From positions 54,498,001 through 54,562,000 of the forward strand of contig JBITNC010000001.1 of NCBI GenBank assembly GCA_050084985.1: 64,000 nucleotides of DNA. The letters run 5' to 3'. This document shows positions 37,141 through 50,421 of the stretch, in pieces; the first letter of the stretch is position 1, and each line of letters begins with the position of its first letter. The DNA comes from Nageia nagi. Taxonomy: Eukaryota; Pinophyta. The position numbers and the translations under genes were made by a program. The notes under the pieces were generated by a model that was not told the DNA's origin, did not search any database, and saw only the letters and a list, made by a program, of their open reading frames with translations.

Positions 37141-38814
37141 GTTGGAGAACTAATTGTACCTACAATGAACCCGAGGAACCGTCTTTTTAGATCATTAATA
37201 TTCCATGATTTTAGTTGTGATTTCATACTTAGGAACCAATTTCTCTTTAGTAATTATATCTTATATTTATTTAAATTGATTTGTTTTATGTAGTTTATGA
37301 AAATTACAATCTTAAAAACATTAAACATCAACATTATCATACTTTTTAAATGCCAATTATTAGATGTACAATAGTACCTATATTCTATGATTGACCAAAG
37401 ACGCTGATTTTATTGTTAAACTGTGTTAATTTAATGAAAACGTAAAATAGATATGAGTGATGAGGTTAGGTAAAAAATGTGTTTTACTTGAAATGCAAAT
37501 CTTTTCAGTTTTAACTAAAAACATAAGGTATCTTCTTTACATTGTCATATTTTGCTAAGCTTTTCTTATAATGATATGCTCATATATAAGTCGTTAAAGA
37601 AACTCCATATAGATTATATTCATACATAAAAAGTACTCAATAATTGCCTGGACTAACCTTGAAACTTGATGATGATTTGGACGATCTGATAATGAATTTG
37701 ATCAAAACCAACTTTACCAAGTAATATATGTTTTCACACACGCATTGTGTATTTGCTAAACTCTAATGTCGTCAATCAAAATTAGAACAGAACTATAGGT
37801 TCATTATCATCAAACATGCCATCATGTTGACATTAGGATAAAAAAAAATCATCCTGTAGAAGAAAATATGCTGCAATATTGTTTCTGTGAAAATAAAACA
37901 GAAGAATTAGATCTAAGCGTGAATATTGTTACTAGTTCTCCGAAACCTTAGACTTCTCCTTCATCTAAAAGTTGAACATTAATTGTAAAGTAGATTGAAA
38001 TGCAGTAACTAAAGAGAAAATAAAAGTCTCAACCATAATCAAGATCTGATTATAACATACTAGTACAAATATTGGTGATTCCCAATACAATTCGTCACTC
38101 AAAAAAAATATCTCAATATGTACAATAGCGATGAAGCTTGCTTACAACATGGACTCCTTCCAAAGATGAGGGATAATAAAGCTTTATATTGCTAATGCAA
38201 GTTCCTTAAGCTGGCAAATAAAGCTCTCTCAATATCTGCAACAATAATAACGTGTAAAGAATATGACAAACTAAGAAGCTCTTACTACTAAATGGCATCT
38301 TATCATGGCCTTCTAATAAGGACCATGGATGTGGTACAAAGTATCAGAACTTAATGAAATTCCAATATCATGCTAGTTTATAGGCAGATCAGAAACTTCA
38401 AGAAAGCATCACAATCATAACAACCACGAGTCAAGGTATCTGCAAAGCACAAAATTAGTGCCAAGCAATGTTAGTGTTGGAGAAGAGGAGGTTGCTCACA
38501 AGACCCAAAGGACTTGCACCCAAAAGCTTGCCTGTGGATGGAGCCTTTGGTATAAACATAGAAACTTTTTCAAACACAGAACTCTCTTTTTGTCACGCAT
38601 TTAGGTGATTGTGGATAGCAATCGTGACAAAATTATGCAGTCCTCTGGTCTTGCTCAAGCTGCAGGTTGGTGGCAGTTTACCACCAGCAGTCCAAGTTAT
38701 TCAATTATTGATATATTTGATATTTCCTTGATATATTTGCATTACATGGAGAACTGCCTAAAACTGTTGAAGCATTTACCATGGAATTCTTTTTTTTTCG
38801 GAGGGGAATTTGGT
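37141..38814. other. Flank downstream of the kinase gene, no gene seen
   Basis: AT-rich, with stops in all frames. It should contain the 3' UTR and terminator of the kinase gene next to 38814, but no signal stands out. A plus-strand open frame at 38605-38868 overlaps the kinase 3' end and has no features. Confidence 0.5.
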
Positions 38815-41800
38815 TTAGAAGCGAAGAGCCTCAATTTTATCAATGGCTGCTTTCAGGTCGGTGGTTGATTCTTCCAAAGCCTTCTCAGGAGGAGGTAAAA
38901 GAAGTTGACCATCTTCACCATTTGATGCTAAGAATTCACGGTAATCCTTTCTAATGTTCCAAAGGATCTCTGCAGTTCTCTTCATGCTTGGTCTGTCTTG
39001 TCTAGAAGGGGCAGAGCATTGGAATGCCAATTCTAACACTTTCTCCACTGCAAGGTTTGCTGCAGGAGTTCTGTTCAGCTTTGGATCCAGTGCTAAAATA
39101 GCATCTCCTTCAAGAAATTTCTTCAAAGCCTGAAAAATTTATGCGTGGAACTATAAGACCTTTGAAACCTGTCCTGAAAATATGAAGCTCCAAAGCATGT
39201 CCATTGTAGTTGAAATCATATGGAGAAATGCATCTAAATGTTCAAGATCGTTAGAAGAAAAAGCAAATTCAACTTAATAAACTCTAAAATTTACAATAGA
39301 ACATTGGAGTTTATTATGGAGATATCTTCATTTTCGTATCTGCAATGCACATTGAGGATTGTTCTGGAATGTCTTTGAATTTCATAAAATTTCAAAACTT
39401 TTCATCATAATTTATCGTATCTGAATTTGAATATGAAAACTTCTTAGGACTTTTAATTTATTCACTACTGTGCAGCTTATGTTGAGCTCACAATATCTTC
39501 ACCTTAAAAGGAAAGAACTCATTCAATTATTTCTGAAGACAATCGGAAGCTTTGCAATTTATTTTGATATTCCCCTTGTACTAATTTTGGAGGGAAAAAT
39601 ATAGCCTCTCAAAAATCTGGCATATTGAAACTGTGATTAGTGCCATCAGCTGTGGAAGGTAAAGATTATAAGACAAGTAGATTTATAGTATATTTCAACT
39701 CACGGTAAATATTTATGATTTGAAGTTCAATATTTTGTCTTAATTGTAAATTGCAAATCAAACAATGAATTTCAGTAAAGAAATATGATGATAATTTCAG
39801 GAATTTTTGTTAATCATGTGTCCTTTTCATCAAGGCATGGACAATATGAATTTTCACAAATTATTGTGGGTTGCAAAATTTTGCATATAAAACTGATGCT
39901 TAGTTATAACTTATAACTTTTGCTGTTGCTTTTTATGACCAAGAATACAACTCTATGGTCAGAAATCATTTAAACATTGTTTAAGAAACTCCTTTGAGAT
40001 TAAACGCATTGCAAATTCATGGGATATACTAAACACTGCAAACAAATAACAAAAAGAGTTGTAGTGCCTTACCCATCTTACAGTGATCCGCTCTCTGAGC
40101 TCCCTTTTCTGTTCTATAGGCCGTCGTCCAGTTATCATCTCAACTAGCAAGACTCCAAATGAATAAACATCACTTTTGTGTGTAAGTTGGTATGTTTTAA
40201 GGTACTCTGGGTCTAAGTAACCTGCTGTTCCTTTAACTTGGGTGGAAACATGAGTTGCACCAATATCTGTTGGAGCAAGGCGTGAGAAGCCAAAGTCTGC
40301 TACTTTAGCCCTGAAATTTTCAGTCAGTAGAATGTTTGAGGACTTGATGTCTCTGTGGATTATTGGTTGATCTGAAAGGGAGAATATTTGAAGGTCAGCT
40401 TAAAATTTATTTGCTTTAACCTTTCAATAGATACATATAGGTGAGACACAATTGCATGTTTGCCTAAATTTCTATAATAAAGAATAAAGGACAAAACTAA
40501 ACATGCATTTGTAGGCAAGTTTCAACATCTTATATCTTTGATATCTGCTAAATATAAAGAAGGAAATACAAATAAAACAAAAATTGCAAAAACAGACATT
40601 CAAAAAGTAGAGAGCATCCAAAATCATATATCCTTTTCCTTTCCTGCTTCGAGTTGATGAAGTTTTACTAGCAAGCAGCATAAATGGATGGAAATGCATA
40701 TTGAGTTCACCTGTATACATGTGAAGGTAGGTTACTGCGTGAGCCACATCAATGGCAATATCTAGCCTTGTAGCTAAGTCCAGTGCAACTCCATGCAAGC
40801 CTGAAAGTTGTTGAAATCCATTAAAATTTTCTTTCTGTGAACATGCATTACAAAACAAAATAACTAAGCTTTTCCGGATCTCAAGTTATTTCCTTAGTAC
40901 ATACAGAGCATATTAAATATAGTTGTTCGACATAAGGTTTTCCCTGTAGAGTTGATAAGTTTTATTTGCAATTAGTGACTATAGGCAACAAATTATATTA
41001 TTTGTTGAAGACATCAATGTCTGCAAAGAAATACAATCAACTTACAGTCTAAATGCTCTCGAAGTGTTCCATTTGGCACATATTCAACCACAAGTATGCG
41101 TTCCTGGTCATGTTCTAGGTAGCCAAGTAATCTCACCAGATTCAGGTGCTCCACGCTTGACAGTGTTTGAACCTCACTTTGGAATTCGATAGAAAGATGT
41201 TTGTCATATATGTTCTGTCACCAAGTTTTACAATTCATTAGACAATTTTGATTCTGCAATGAATAAAGTTCTCCAAAAGGGCACAGTTGGAGATCCCAGA
41301 AATCTAAGTTACATTCCACAAATAGTACATCTTTTTGGTCACCTTCCACAGTATCAATTGAATTCACTTTTCGCTTCTTCAACTCATAGTTCAAAATTTC
41401 TAATTTTAATTTAACAGTAATTGTGATTAACATTACATGCAAGCATTTAAGAGATGAGGTTTCAGCAAAGATAGAAGCAACGAACTTCTGTGCACACCTT
41501 CTTTGCACGTTTAATGGCCACAAGAGTTCCGTCCTTGAGCTTCCCTTTATACACTGTCCCAAAGCCTCCTTGTCCAATCTTGTTGTTAGGACTGAAACTT
41601 CCAGTGGCCTTGCTTAGCTCAGCAAATGTGAAGTTCAATGTCCCCGGCTTTCTATGCACATTGAGTGAATTCCCAAAGCTGCTGCTTTTCCGTGACCCTA
41701 TACTCAGGGATGTGCTTCTATCTGTGGCTGTTGAAACTGAGGTTGCTGCAACGAAATTGATAAGAAAAATCAGGGGAAATAATGCAGACATTTCACTGAT

Positions 41801-43700
41801 TCGACTAATTTAAGCAGCAGTTACATTCACAAAGGAACAACATTTGGTGACAGCTCTTTATTACCCATATTAAAGACCTAAATATTTCAAATATCAAAAT
41901 CCTGACATCAGAGTACCATCTACATGATATTCCAAATTGGAAAAACTTGAAGATCAATAAATTCAGAAGGAAATTTAAGTAAGCATCATTCCTTTTTCTT
42001 TCTAACAATATTATACTTGCAGCTTTCAGATCATTCGGTTTCACATTTTATGCAGGAGGATAAAAAAATATTTATAGATCTTTAAATCAGAACTGTGCTA
42101 AAATTTTCCCAAAAAAAGACAGCATGGAAGAACCTCGGATTTAGATTCTTAATAGTCTTTCCACAATTGAATAATTCCTCAGCAGCATCGTAGTGTTGGT
42201 CTTCCACTTGGCAAGTGATGTTCTGACTAAACGTTTTACAGAGAAAGAAAATCCTATTTTTCCTCTCCATTCTTTCCCCAAGTCAATCCAGCTCCGGGTT
42301 CTTATTTCTCCATGAACAGAATAACTGTCCATTCAGTCTTGGGTATCATTGTCAGGGATCAAATTTGATAGACACCATCTTCTTTTGCTTGAAGAGTTTC
42401 TTTCAAATTGGGCAATAGCTAATCATCTCTAAATTCAAGAGCCAACTTTTCCTCAAAATGAGATAAAATTGGAATTCCGCTAGAGCATCTTTCTATCAAA
42501 TATACAGAATTTTCAGTTTTCAAATTGTGAGTTCAGATTATTTATAATCCTTCCATAGGGAATTAACTTTCCTTTAAAATGTCCATCCTCAAACTCAAAC
42601 CCAATGTTGACAACAGTACTTATCATGACATTTTGCTAATGTACACATACAATAATGGACAAAGGTCAGTTATATAATTGTAATATCACAGCCTATCCAA
42701 CTCGCATATAATTTTTTGGGACTCCTTTGGAAGAATATAATTTCTTTTTCATCTAGTTTATTAGTCCAAATTTCTACCTAGATGGGTTTTGACCCTTTCA
42801 GCAATTGTGATAAACGTTGTGTTTTCACTTTTCATAGGTTTCTACCCTTTAAGTAATGGTGAACAAAAAGCTCCTCTTTTCACAAGCTTTACAAAAGAGG
42901 GCGCCATTTCATTTCTATTTAATTCATTGCCCAATTGGTTAGGGCAAACCTTCTTGACGGATATGTAGTGGCGAGGCTAGGGGGCTTGTTCCTGGGATTT
43001 TACTAGTTAGATAAGGTGAATCCTCCTCTAATTACGTTGAATTCTGAGGCTCATTGTTTTACCTTGTCTCATGTCTTCCACTGTAGAAGTTCCCGACAGC
43101 CGGTCTTCAGAATAGGGAATCATCAGAATTATTAAGCAAAGATCAGCATGTGAGCCCTTAGCCTCATCATCTCAAAACCAAAATAAAACTTTATAAAATT
43201 GGAACAAAACATTACAGGACATAGAATGATTTTGCAGTTTTCGGATTCAACAACCAAAAATTCTCTTTTGGAAAGTCATGCACCTAATTGTACATAGGAC
43301 CTTTCATTGGACACTCAGAATCTTCAATTTCTGATCACATTCCTGTGTGCGTGCTTATTTTGAAATTAAAACTCCTGAACGATCTGTTTGTCTTGCAACC
43401 CATGAATCCGTGCTAACCCAGTAACCCCCCTCCCCACAAAAATAAAAGCCAATATATCATTAACTTACTTGATATCTCTTTGAATTGGTAAAGATCGTCT
43501 TCCTTCTTTTTCTTGATGGACACCACAAAACATGTTCCAAAAACCCCCACAACTCCTCTTGCTGCAGATGAAAGCTTCCCATGCTTCCTCTTCTCGGTCC
43601 CATGTGTTGACACCTGCGAAACATCAGACGCCTCTGTAGCAGCCTTAGAAAAGCTCTTATGAAGGCCAAATCGTGCATGGGATGTCCCTGGGGTGTGCAT
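38815..43700 (-). CDS. Calmodulin-binding receptor-like cytoplasmic kinase (CRCK type), six exons
   Basis: Intact Ser/Thr kinase gene, 450 residues. Exons: 43700-43469, 41745-41498, 41214-41046, 40800-40711, 40371-40073, 39129-38815. All introns are GT-AG and the phases match. Key residues are the glycine loop [11 protein letters not shown] (135-145), ATP-binding Lys156 (VAIK), HRDIKSSN (252-259, an RD kinase) and DFG (272-274). They also include [15 protein letters not shown] in the activation segment and [10 protein letters not shown]. The N-terminal 115 residues are Ser-rich. They hold a short hydrophobic patch ([12 protein letters not shown], 49-60) before KKKKEDD, and no signal peptide. 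The match to RLCK subfamily IV (CRCK1/2/3) is close around [10 protein letters not shown] and [12 protein letters not shown]. Family members bind calmodulin and act in calcium-linked stress signalling; that role is inferred here. Start choice: the first ATG in frame with the spliced product. Confidence 0.93.
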
Positions 43701-44812
43701 TTTTCTACTGTATCCTCCAACAACAATTACAATGACACCTCAATTGTCATATAAAAACCTTGCATATATCTAGCCAACTAGATTCATTCTACACCATCTT
43801 GTCCTGACAAGGAAATTGATACGTCACTACTAGTGAACCACTTTGTTTTAGCCCATAAGACCGGTTCTTAAAAGTCTAGTCAAGCTTGTCTAAAATTCCG
43901 CAGATTGCGGGCATTTTTTTCTCTATTTCTGTGAGACCCAAATCTTTCATTGTTGGAGATTTATCTAATGCTAATCCTAAATGATGGGTATTATTGAATA
44001 TGCTTAGAATACAAGACTTCATCATGGCGGAGTCCTCATTGACTTGGCCCATGCCATTAGGAATTCTCGCAAGCGGATCATGATTGGACTAATTGTTTAT
44101 GAGGACTTTATCTTCATGATGTGAGATAGACTGCAAAAATAAAAAAAAGAGTGGACTAGAAGGCAAGCATACAGTTGGCATTATGTTTATGATCGTTACT
44201 ATTGGTGGACCTCTAAAATTCAATTCTTTCTCATAGTTTTGTGCCACTCCTCTTTGTTGTACGCGGAATGTACACAAAAATAGCAACTACTATTTCAGCG
44301 CAAAGGCTGGTGACCGCATATGTCACATTAAGCTTCCCTGCATGTCTATAGATTAGGTATGAAGTTGTCCATTCCATCGTCGTCGGTCACAGTCGTATTT
44401 CAAGTGCATTGCAAGAATTACATATAATTAGGAAGATTTCTGAGAGCAGAAGCATTTCCATTGTGGGTCGCTGCACAAGAGACTTTAGCAGGGAAATGTT
44501 AGGTATTAAAGAGTTGAGATCATTTTTCTGGGCATGATCATTGCCACCCAAACTTATGATATGAAAGCAACAGGAAATGATGAATAAAACAATTTGATGA
44601 TCCAGAATGGATAGATACAACGAATAGCTGTAATTAACAGTAAGTAGAGATAGAGTTTTGGTATTCGATACCTCTATAGTTTTGATTTACTTGTGTAGGT
44701 TCCGGTAGCGGCATGTCAGAGATTAAGAAGTATAATTGAATAAGGATTTCAAGTCTTTAAAAAACCAATAAAATTTTAATAAAAAAATATTTTTTGTACT
44801 GAAACTTTATAA
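43701..44812. other. Upstream flank of the kinase gene
   Basis: Expected to hold the promoter and 5' UTR of the kinase gene (minus strand). An AT-rich GATATATGC at about 43765 could be a TATA-like box, but the distance to ATG is short and nothing confirms it. Minus-strand frames at 44387-44620 and 44089-44286 show no family I recognise. Confidence 0.35.
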
Positions 44813-44950
44813 AAAAAATTATATTTTACAATTTTGAATATGATAACAAAATAAGATTTTTTTGATTAGGTTGGTGGGTTGAAAAAATTATATTTTACAA
44901 TTTTGAATATGATAACAAAATAAGATTTTTTTTATTAGGTTGGTGGATTG
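44813..44950. repeat. Tandem duplication, 69-bp period
   Basis: Two adjacent copies of a block containing ATTATATTTTACAATTTTGA and ATATGATAACAAAATAAGAT, offset by exactly 69 bases. They are nearly identical, suggesting a recent local duplication. Confidence 0.9.
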
Positions 44951-47124
44951 GATTTTGAGGATTCAAAACTTTTATATTTCATCTATAATATAATTGTTCA
45001 ATACTATTTTATTTGGCATTCATAGGGAAGGTTAAACCTTCATTCTATTTCATATGACAATCAAAGTCATCCAAGAGGGAATTTCAAAATTTGAAATTTA
45101 AAAAGGTTATCTCTAAAATTAACTTTAATTCATAGCTATTTCAAATCCGTTCACCCATTGTTTGTACGAGTGTCACCACTCCATATCACTAAAAGATTTG
45201 CCATGTTTCATTAGGTCTTCATAAAAAAACCAAGGTTTCTCCCAAATGCCTCATCCAAGCTTCAAGAAATGCTTCGTAATTCCTACCTAGGAAAGATCAC
45301 ACTATAATGAATTCCACATCCTTTATACAATCCAACACCTCGTATTGAGTCAAAGAAGCATCCTATCCATGCTTGAAACTTGATGCTTACACTCTTTCTC
45401 TAGTTGAGAAAAGAAGGTTTCTTTCCTTGAAATTTGAAGTTTAAATGTGAATTTCAGGATTTTTTCAGGCTAACGTTAGCAAAATCATGTTCTGGACCCC
45501 AAAATCTAACAATTTTCAAAATTGAAGACAATTTCTAGAATTAAACATTGATTTGTGGAATTGACTCTACAAAAGACTAGTTTTTAGGATCAACTTCTTA
45601 AGGTTGTATCTTAGGTGTTTTTGGGAGGAACCTAGAACTATTATATATCAAAAGAAATAACACAAAATGCTCTATCCAATGGTGAATGTCCGAAATACTT
45701 TGAGGAGAATAAATGGGTAAAATAACATCCAAAAGTAAAAGACTCATTATATTTCTTAATTGGCACTCTATAAGTGCAGGTATGCGTTTTGGGATTTTTG
45801 AGTATGATTCAAACATAAACTATAGAGTGTTATATATGGTTAGAAAGATAATGAAACATAATATCTAACCCAAAAAGAATCACACAAAATGGATGGCTTA
45901 GAAAAAAGATATAGCCTTTGGAAGTAAATTGATCCTGTAGAAGGTAATTTTGGGGCACCCATAAATAACTTTAGATCTAGTGCACAAAACAAGAAACTAA
46001 TAAATATCTACCTAGTTAAAATATCCTCAAACAACTAAAAACTACCTTGGATTTTCTCCAAATCACTTATGCAAAGAGATGCAATTATTTTCTCTCTTAA
46101 ACATGCTTAGAAGAACTGAGAACACCACCCAACCACATTACAAGTTATAGAGTAATTTATAATTGATATTTTATATTGCAGAATGATAAAATACATATGT
46201 GGAGTTGCAAAATAAGTTGCAAAGCTCTCTCCTATGTTTTACAAGTGCAAAATGCAAATATGAAGAATGTTAACAAATTGGGGAATTTGTTCCCTATATC
46301 TCTTGTGAGAAGAAGTTGAGTGTTCCACACTCAAAAATGTATTGTTATCATTACAAAATATGCCCGATGGTCAGCAAAAGAGTATGAGAAACCATGCCTT
46401 ACTTTAGAAGAATACATAAGAGCTTTAAATGCTCATGTACAAGCTTGTAAGGAGTTAAGGTAGGTAGATGAAACATTATTATGCATAGTAGCCAATTGAA
46501 GGAGAAAAGTACCACCTGCTGGTGTCAAAACATAAAACTAATCAAACCATTGGAACATTATAGTTTTTCACTAGTTCATTTTTTGTACTGAAGCTTTCAG
46601 TATCAAAATTAGGTAACAAATATTCTTTATTGTATACAATCCCTTGAATTTACTTAATTGGCTATTCATGCATGTGAAACAATGTTGGTGTTGCTAGGAG
46701 TAGGCTGGGAGCATTGATGTTAGTCATCCTATGTATTAGGTTTCCCATATTCTCTAATAGAATGGATGATGTATTCATCTTTAAAGTTGTATATTCCCAT
46801 CTCTATTTCTTTGATTTCAAGTTCTTTAGCCTTAGCTTTTCTTGAGTTCATTGTATGTGATAAAAGTGAATTCCACCCTTCCAATCATATTATTTGGATC
46901 ATCTTCTACCTTTATTGTGTAACCTTTCCCTTCATACTGAAACTTTAAATATTTATGCAAAGTTGACAAAACTTCCCCAATGATTGTTGAGAATTGAACT
47001 AAGTTGAATAGGCAATTCAACTTATTTTTAACATTATGTCCAATTTTTGAAAAAATATGAAGACCTAGTGAATTTCATAGGAAACATAAGTACATTTTGT
47101 ACTTAATGCATTTTAGTTCCAAAC
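44951..47124. other. Intergenic DNA with possible gypsy protease fragment
   Basis: No gene from 44951 to 46830. On the minus strand, 47020-46832 encodes STLHKYLKFQYEGKGYTIKV. This resembles the segment after the protease of some plant gypsy polyproteins (STLH..LKF..EG..VTI). The resemblance is weak and isolated, so it may be a scrap of an old element. Confidence 0.3.
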
Positions 47125-47490
47125 TGTGGGGGTGTTTCTTTGGAGCAAGCGTATTTCATCAGTATTTTTGCTAGTTTTTTAATTTAATATTTTCTTCAAG
47201 TTTTTTTTTGTTATTTATGAGTATAATACTTCATGTGGATTACAATTATGATATTCTAAAACATATGTGATCCTACTGTAGTGGTTTGGTGTGGATTCTA
47301 CAAGTATTTTATTATTGTTTTGTAGTGATTTACTAATCTTTATTTGATTGTATTTGTACATGAGAATACTATTCTAAAATAGTAGATTTGTAGCCTTTTG
47401 TATTTTGATTTTGATCACATAACTATATATACTTGATGTAATCTTTATTTGATTAATTTAATGAGAAGAATCAATTTGCAATTCTCATTA

Positions 47491-47502
47491 TGGTATCAGA
47501 GC
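47491..47502 (+). other. Primer binding site of copia-3
   Basis: TGGTATCAGAGC, a perfect tRNA-Met-type site just after the LTR end (CA at 47486-47487). Confidence 0.93.
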
Positions 47503-47603
47503 TAGTTTGGTCTTTGGGTTAGAGAAATATTTTGGGTGTTTCATGAGGATTTACCAAGATATTACAAAAGTGTGATCCAAAGCTTCTTGTTGTGCAAAGT
47601 GCA

Positions 47604-48440
47604 ATGGCTACTAACAATAACTCATTACCAATTCCAGAATTCAATGGTGAAGAATATGAGTATTAGAGTATAATTATGAAGACTCTACTCATAGGAAAAG
47701 GAATTTGGAACATTATAAAATAAGGTAACAATGAACTAACCAATTAGAGTGCTCTCACAGGAACTAATAATTATGAACTCTATTACCTTCAATTAGCCTT
47801 GGACAAAAACATGTTTCCAAGGATAACTTCATGCACTATAACAAGTGAAGCTTATAAAGCCTTGAAGGATGGATATCAAGGGAGTGAAAAAGTAAAGAAA
47901 GTCAAGCTTCAAACTCTTAAAAGAGAGTTTGAAAACCTGAAGATGCAAGGAGTAAATTCTGGTGAATATTATGTAAGAGTTAAGGCTTGTGTGAACAAAA
48001 TGAAAACTCATGGTGAAGACATAAAAAATGAAGATGTTGTAAAGAAAGTGTTGAGAGCACTTCTTCCAAAATAGAACCATGTGATCATCATAATTGAAGA
48101 GAACAAGAACCTTTACACTCTTGATTATGATAATTTGATTGGTTTACTTATGTCTCATGAAGAGAGACTAAAATAATATACATCTCCAAATGTTGTGGTG
48201 TTGAAGAAAAAGATTTTTCATCCAAGGAAGCTAAAGCCAGTGAAAGTGGACATGGAAGAGGCCAAGGTCAAAAAAGAGGTCAATATCCTTTAGGAGGAAT
48301 AGGTAGAGGAATAAGAGGTCTTGCCCAAGGAAGAGGAATAGGTGAAAAAAAAAAGAAATGTTTCTATTGTAACAAGTTTGGTTACTATGAAAGAGAATGT
48401 AGATAGAAGGCATCCCAAGAAGAAAGGAGTAGTGTACACT
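47604..48440 (+). pseudogene. copia-3 gag with zinc knuckle
   Basis: Starts at ATG 47604 (MATNNNSLPIPEFNGEEYEY), a UBN2-type gag. Stops at several points break the frame. A long open part lies at 47799-48074, including VKLQTLKREFENLKMQGVNS. The zinc knuckle near 48357 reads CFYCNKFGYYEREC, with Tyr in the place of the usual His. A Gly/Arg-rich stretch precedes it. Confidence 0.85.
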
Positions 48441-48499
48441 ATGGAGAAGAAGAATCCTTAAATTTTTTCGTAACATATAGAAAATATGATTAGAATCTA

Positions 48500-50420
48500 C
48501 AAGAGACATGGATTCTTGATAAATGTTTCTAAAACTGCATGACCAGAAAGGGGGAGTTGTTTGCTACAATGGACAACTCCTACAAGTCCAAGATAAAGCT
48601 TGGAGATGACAAAGCATTGTAATTTGAAGGCATAGGAGCCATGGCGGTAAACACAAATGAAGGTAAATGATATTTAATATACTCCAAATTTAAAATATAA
48701 TTTATTTAGTGTAGGCCAAACAATGAAGAAAAACTACAAGTTTATTTTTAAGATGGTAAGTGTGTAATATTTGATAAAAATCATGGTAATAGGCTGGTCA
48801 AAACAATCCCTATGAGTAAAAATAGATTATTTCCTTTAACTTTTGGAGGCTAAGAATCCCAACTTGCAAATATTTCCATTGAAAATAAAATTTGGTTATG
48901 TCATTTAAGGTATGGTCATATGAACTTCATTAGTTTGAAATTATTAACATCTTAAGAAACGGTATATGGACTATCAAAGGTTGAGGATCACAAAGATGTG
49001 TGTGAAGGATGTGTTTTGGGAAAGCACTCAAGGAGAGTTTTCCTAAAGGGAAATCATGGAGAGCCTCTTATGCACTTCAATTAGTGCATTTCGATAGTTT
49101 TGGATCAATGAAAACTAAAAGTTTGTGTAAAAAGTCATACTTTCTTACTTTTATTGATGATTTTTGAAGAATGTGTTGGGTCTATATGTTGAAGACCAAA
49201 TATGAGGCATTTGATTATTTTAAAGATTTTAATAATAATGTTGATAATCAAATTGGATTCTATATAAAATGTTAAAGGACTGATAGAGGTGGAAATTTTT
49301 GTTCAAATGGATTATTTCAAATTTGTAAAGATAGTGAAATTAAAAGGGAACTCACGACTACCTATACTCCACAAAAAAATGGTGTGTCCAAAAAGAAGAA
49401 TAGAATAATTGTTGAAATGTCAAGGAGAATGTTACAAACAAAGAGATTGAGAAATATGTATTGGGATTATGCTATTAGAATAACAGTCTACATCTTGAAT
49501 AGAGGTCCTATTAGCACCTTGGAAGGCATCATTCCATATGAAGTACAATATGAAAAAAATAAAATGTAAGTCATTTTAAATTTTTGGTTGCTTATATTAT
49601 GAACATGTAATTTATAAAAAAGAAAAAATATTGATCCAAAAAGTGAGGCATACATTTTTATTGGGTGTTGTGAGAATACCAAAGCCTATAGGCTATATAA
49701 TACAAAAACTCACAAAATTATAGTTTCTAAAGATGTAATTTTTGATGAAGGGTGAATTATGGTCATCAAAAACTTAATATTGATGATGAATCCAATGGTG
49801 AAAGCCCCTCAAATGTTCATCCCAATGTTTAGGCCAATAAGAAAATTTCCATTCCAAGTTCAACAAAAAGCTCATGCATAAGTTCTACTTCAAGATTGAG
49901 TGATGATGATTCTATAAGTAGTTTGAAGATAAATAAAGGTAATAGGAAACTTTGAAGTCATGTATTTTCTTAAATTTTATATACAAAATTTCAAAGAAGA
50001 ATTACAAGAATTCAAGCACAAGAATTAGAACAAGTTATGAAAATACTTGAAAATTTGAGAATGTATGATGATGATGGTGGTGGTGAGCCTAGAGGTGATG
50101 TTGTTAACTATACTTTGATGACTAGTATTGAGTTAGAACCATATAGTATGAACAAGCATGCACTAATTATTTATGAATGAAAGCAATGGAAGAGAAAATC
50201 AACCTCATAAAAAGGAATGATACTTGGGATCTTGTAGACCTTCTAAAGGGAAAAAAGTATGTAGGTACGTTTTAAATGGGTCTACAAGATTAAGTATAAC
50301 AACGATGTGAGCATTGAGAGTAAAAAGGAAAGTATTATGGAAAAAGGATTCACATAAATATATGGCATTGATAATGAGGAAACCTTTGTACTGATGGCAA
50401 GATAAGAAATAATAAGTTTG
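48500..50420 (+). pseudogene. copia-3 protease, integrase and partial reverse transcriptase
   Basis: The protease motif is altered (TWILDKCF then NCMTRKGELF near 48530). The pre-integrase has CHLRYGHMNF and CEGCVLGKHSRR (48895-49030). The integrase core has SYFLTFIDDF (Asp), TDRGGNF (Asp) and NRIIVE (Glu) with YILNRGP after it (49130-49505). Reverse-transcriptase entry residues are NDTWDLVDLL and KWVYKIKYN (50215-50300). The frame then ends at the copia-2 LTR. Several stops are present. Confidence 0.85.
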
Positions 50421-50421
50421 G

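Larger units (their letters stand above)
47125..50421 (+). mobile_element. Ty1/copia element copia-3, 3' truncated
   Basis: Plus-strand copia element with a 5' LTR (about 47125-47487), a perfect primer binding site, gag, altered protease, integrase and the first part of reverse transcriptase. It is cut at 50421 by the LTR of copia-2. The LTR start at TGTGGGGGTG is tentative because no second LTR is in the window. A CTATATATA box lies at 47424-47432. Confidence 0.85.

Noticed and set aside
38605-38868. 87-codon plus-strand frame at the kinase 3' end
   Set aside because: Overlaps the kinase stop and last exon, with no domain, and is low-complexity near its end.
41490-41813. 107-codon plus-strand frame
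   Set aside because: Antisense shadow of kinase exon 2; the minus strand encodes the glycine loop and the ATP-binding lysine.
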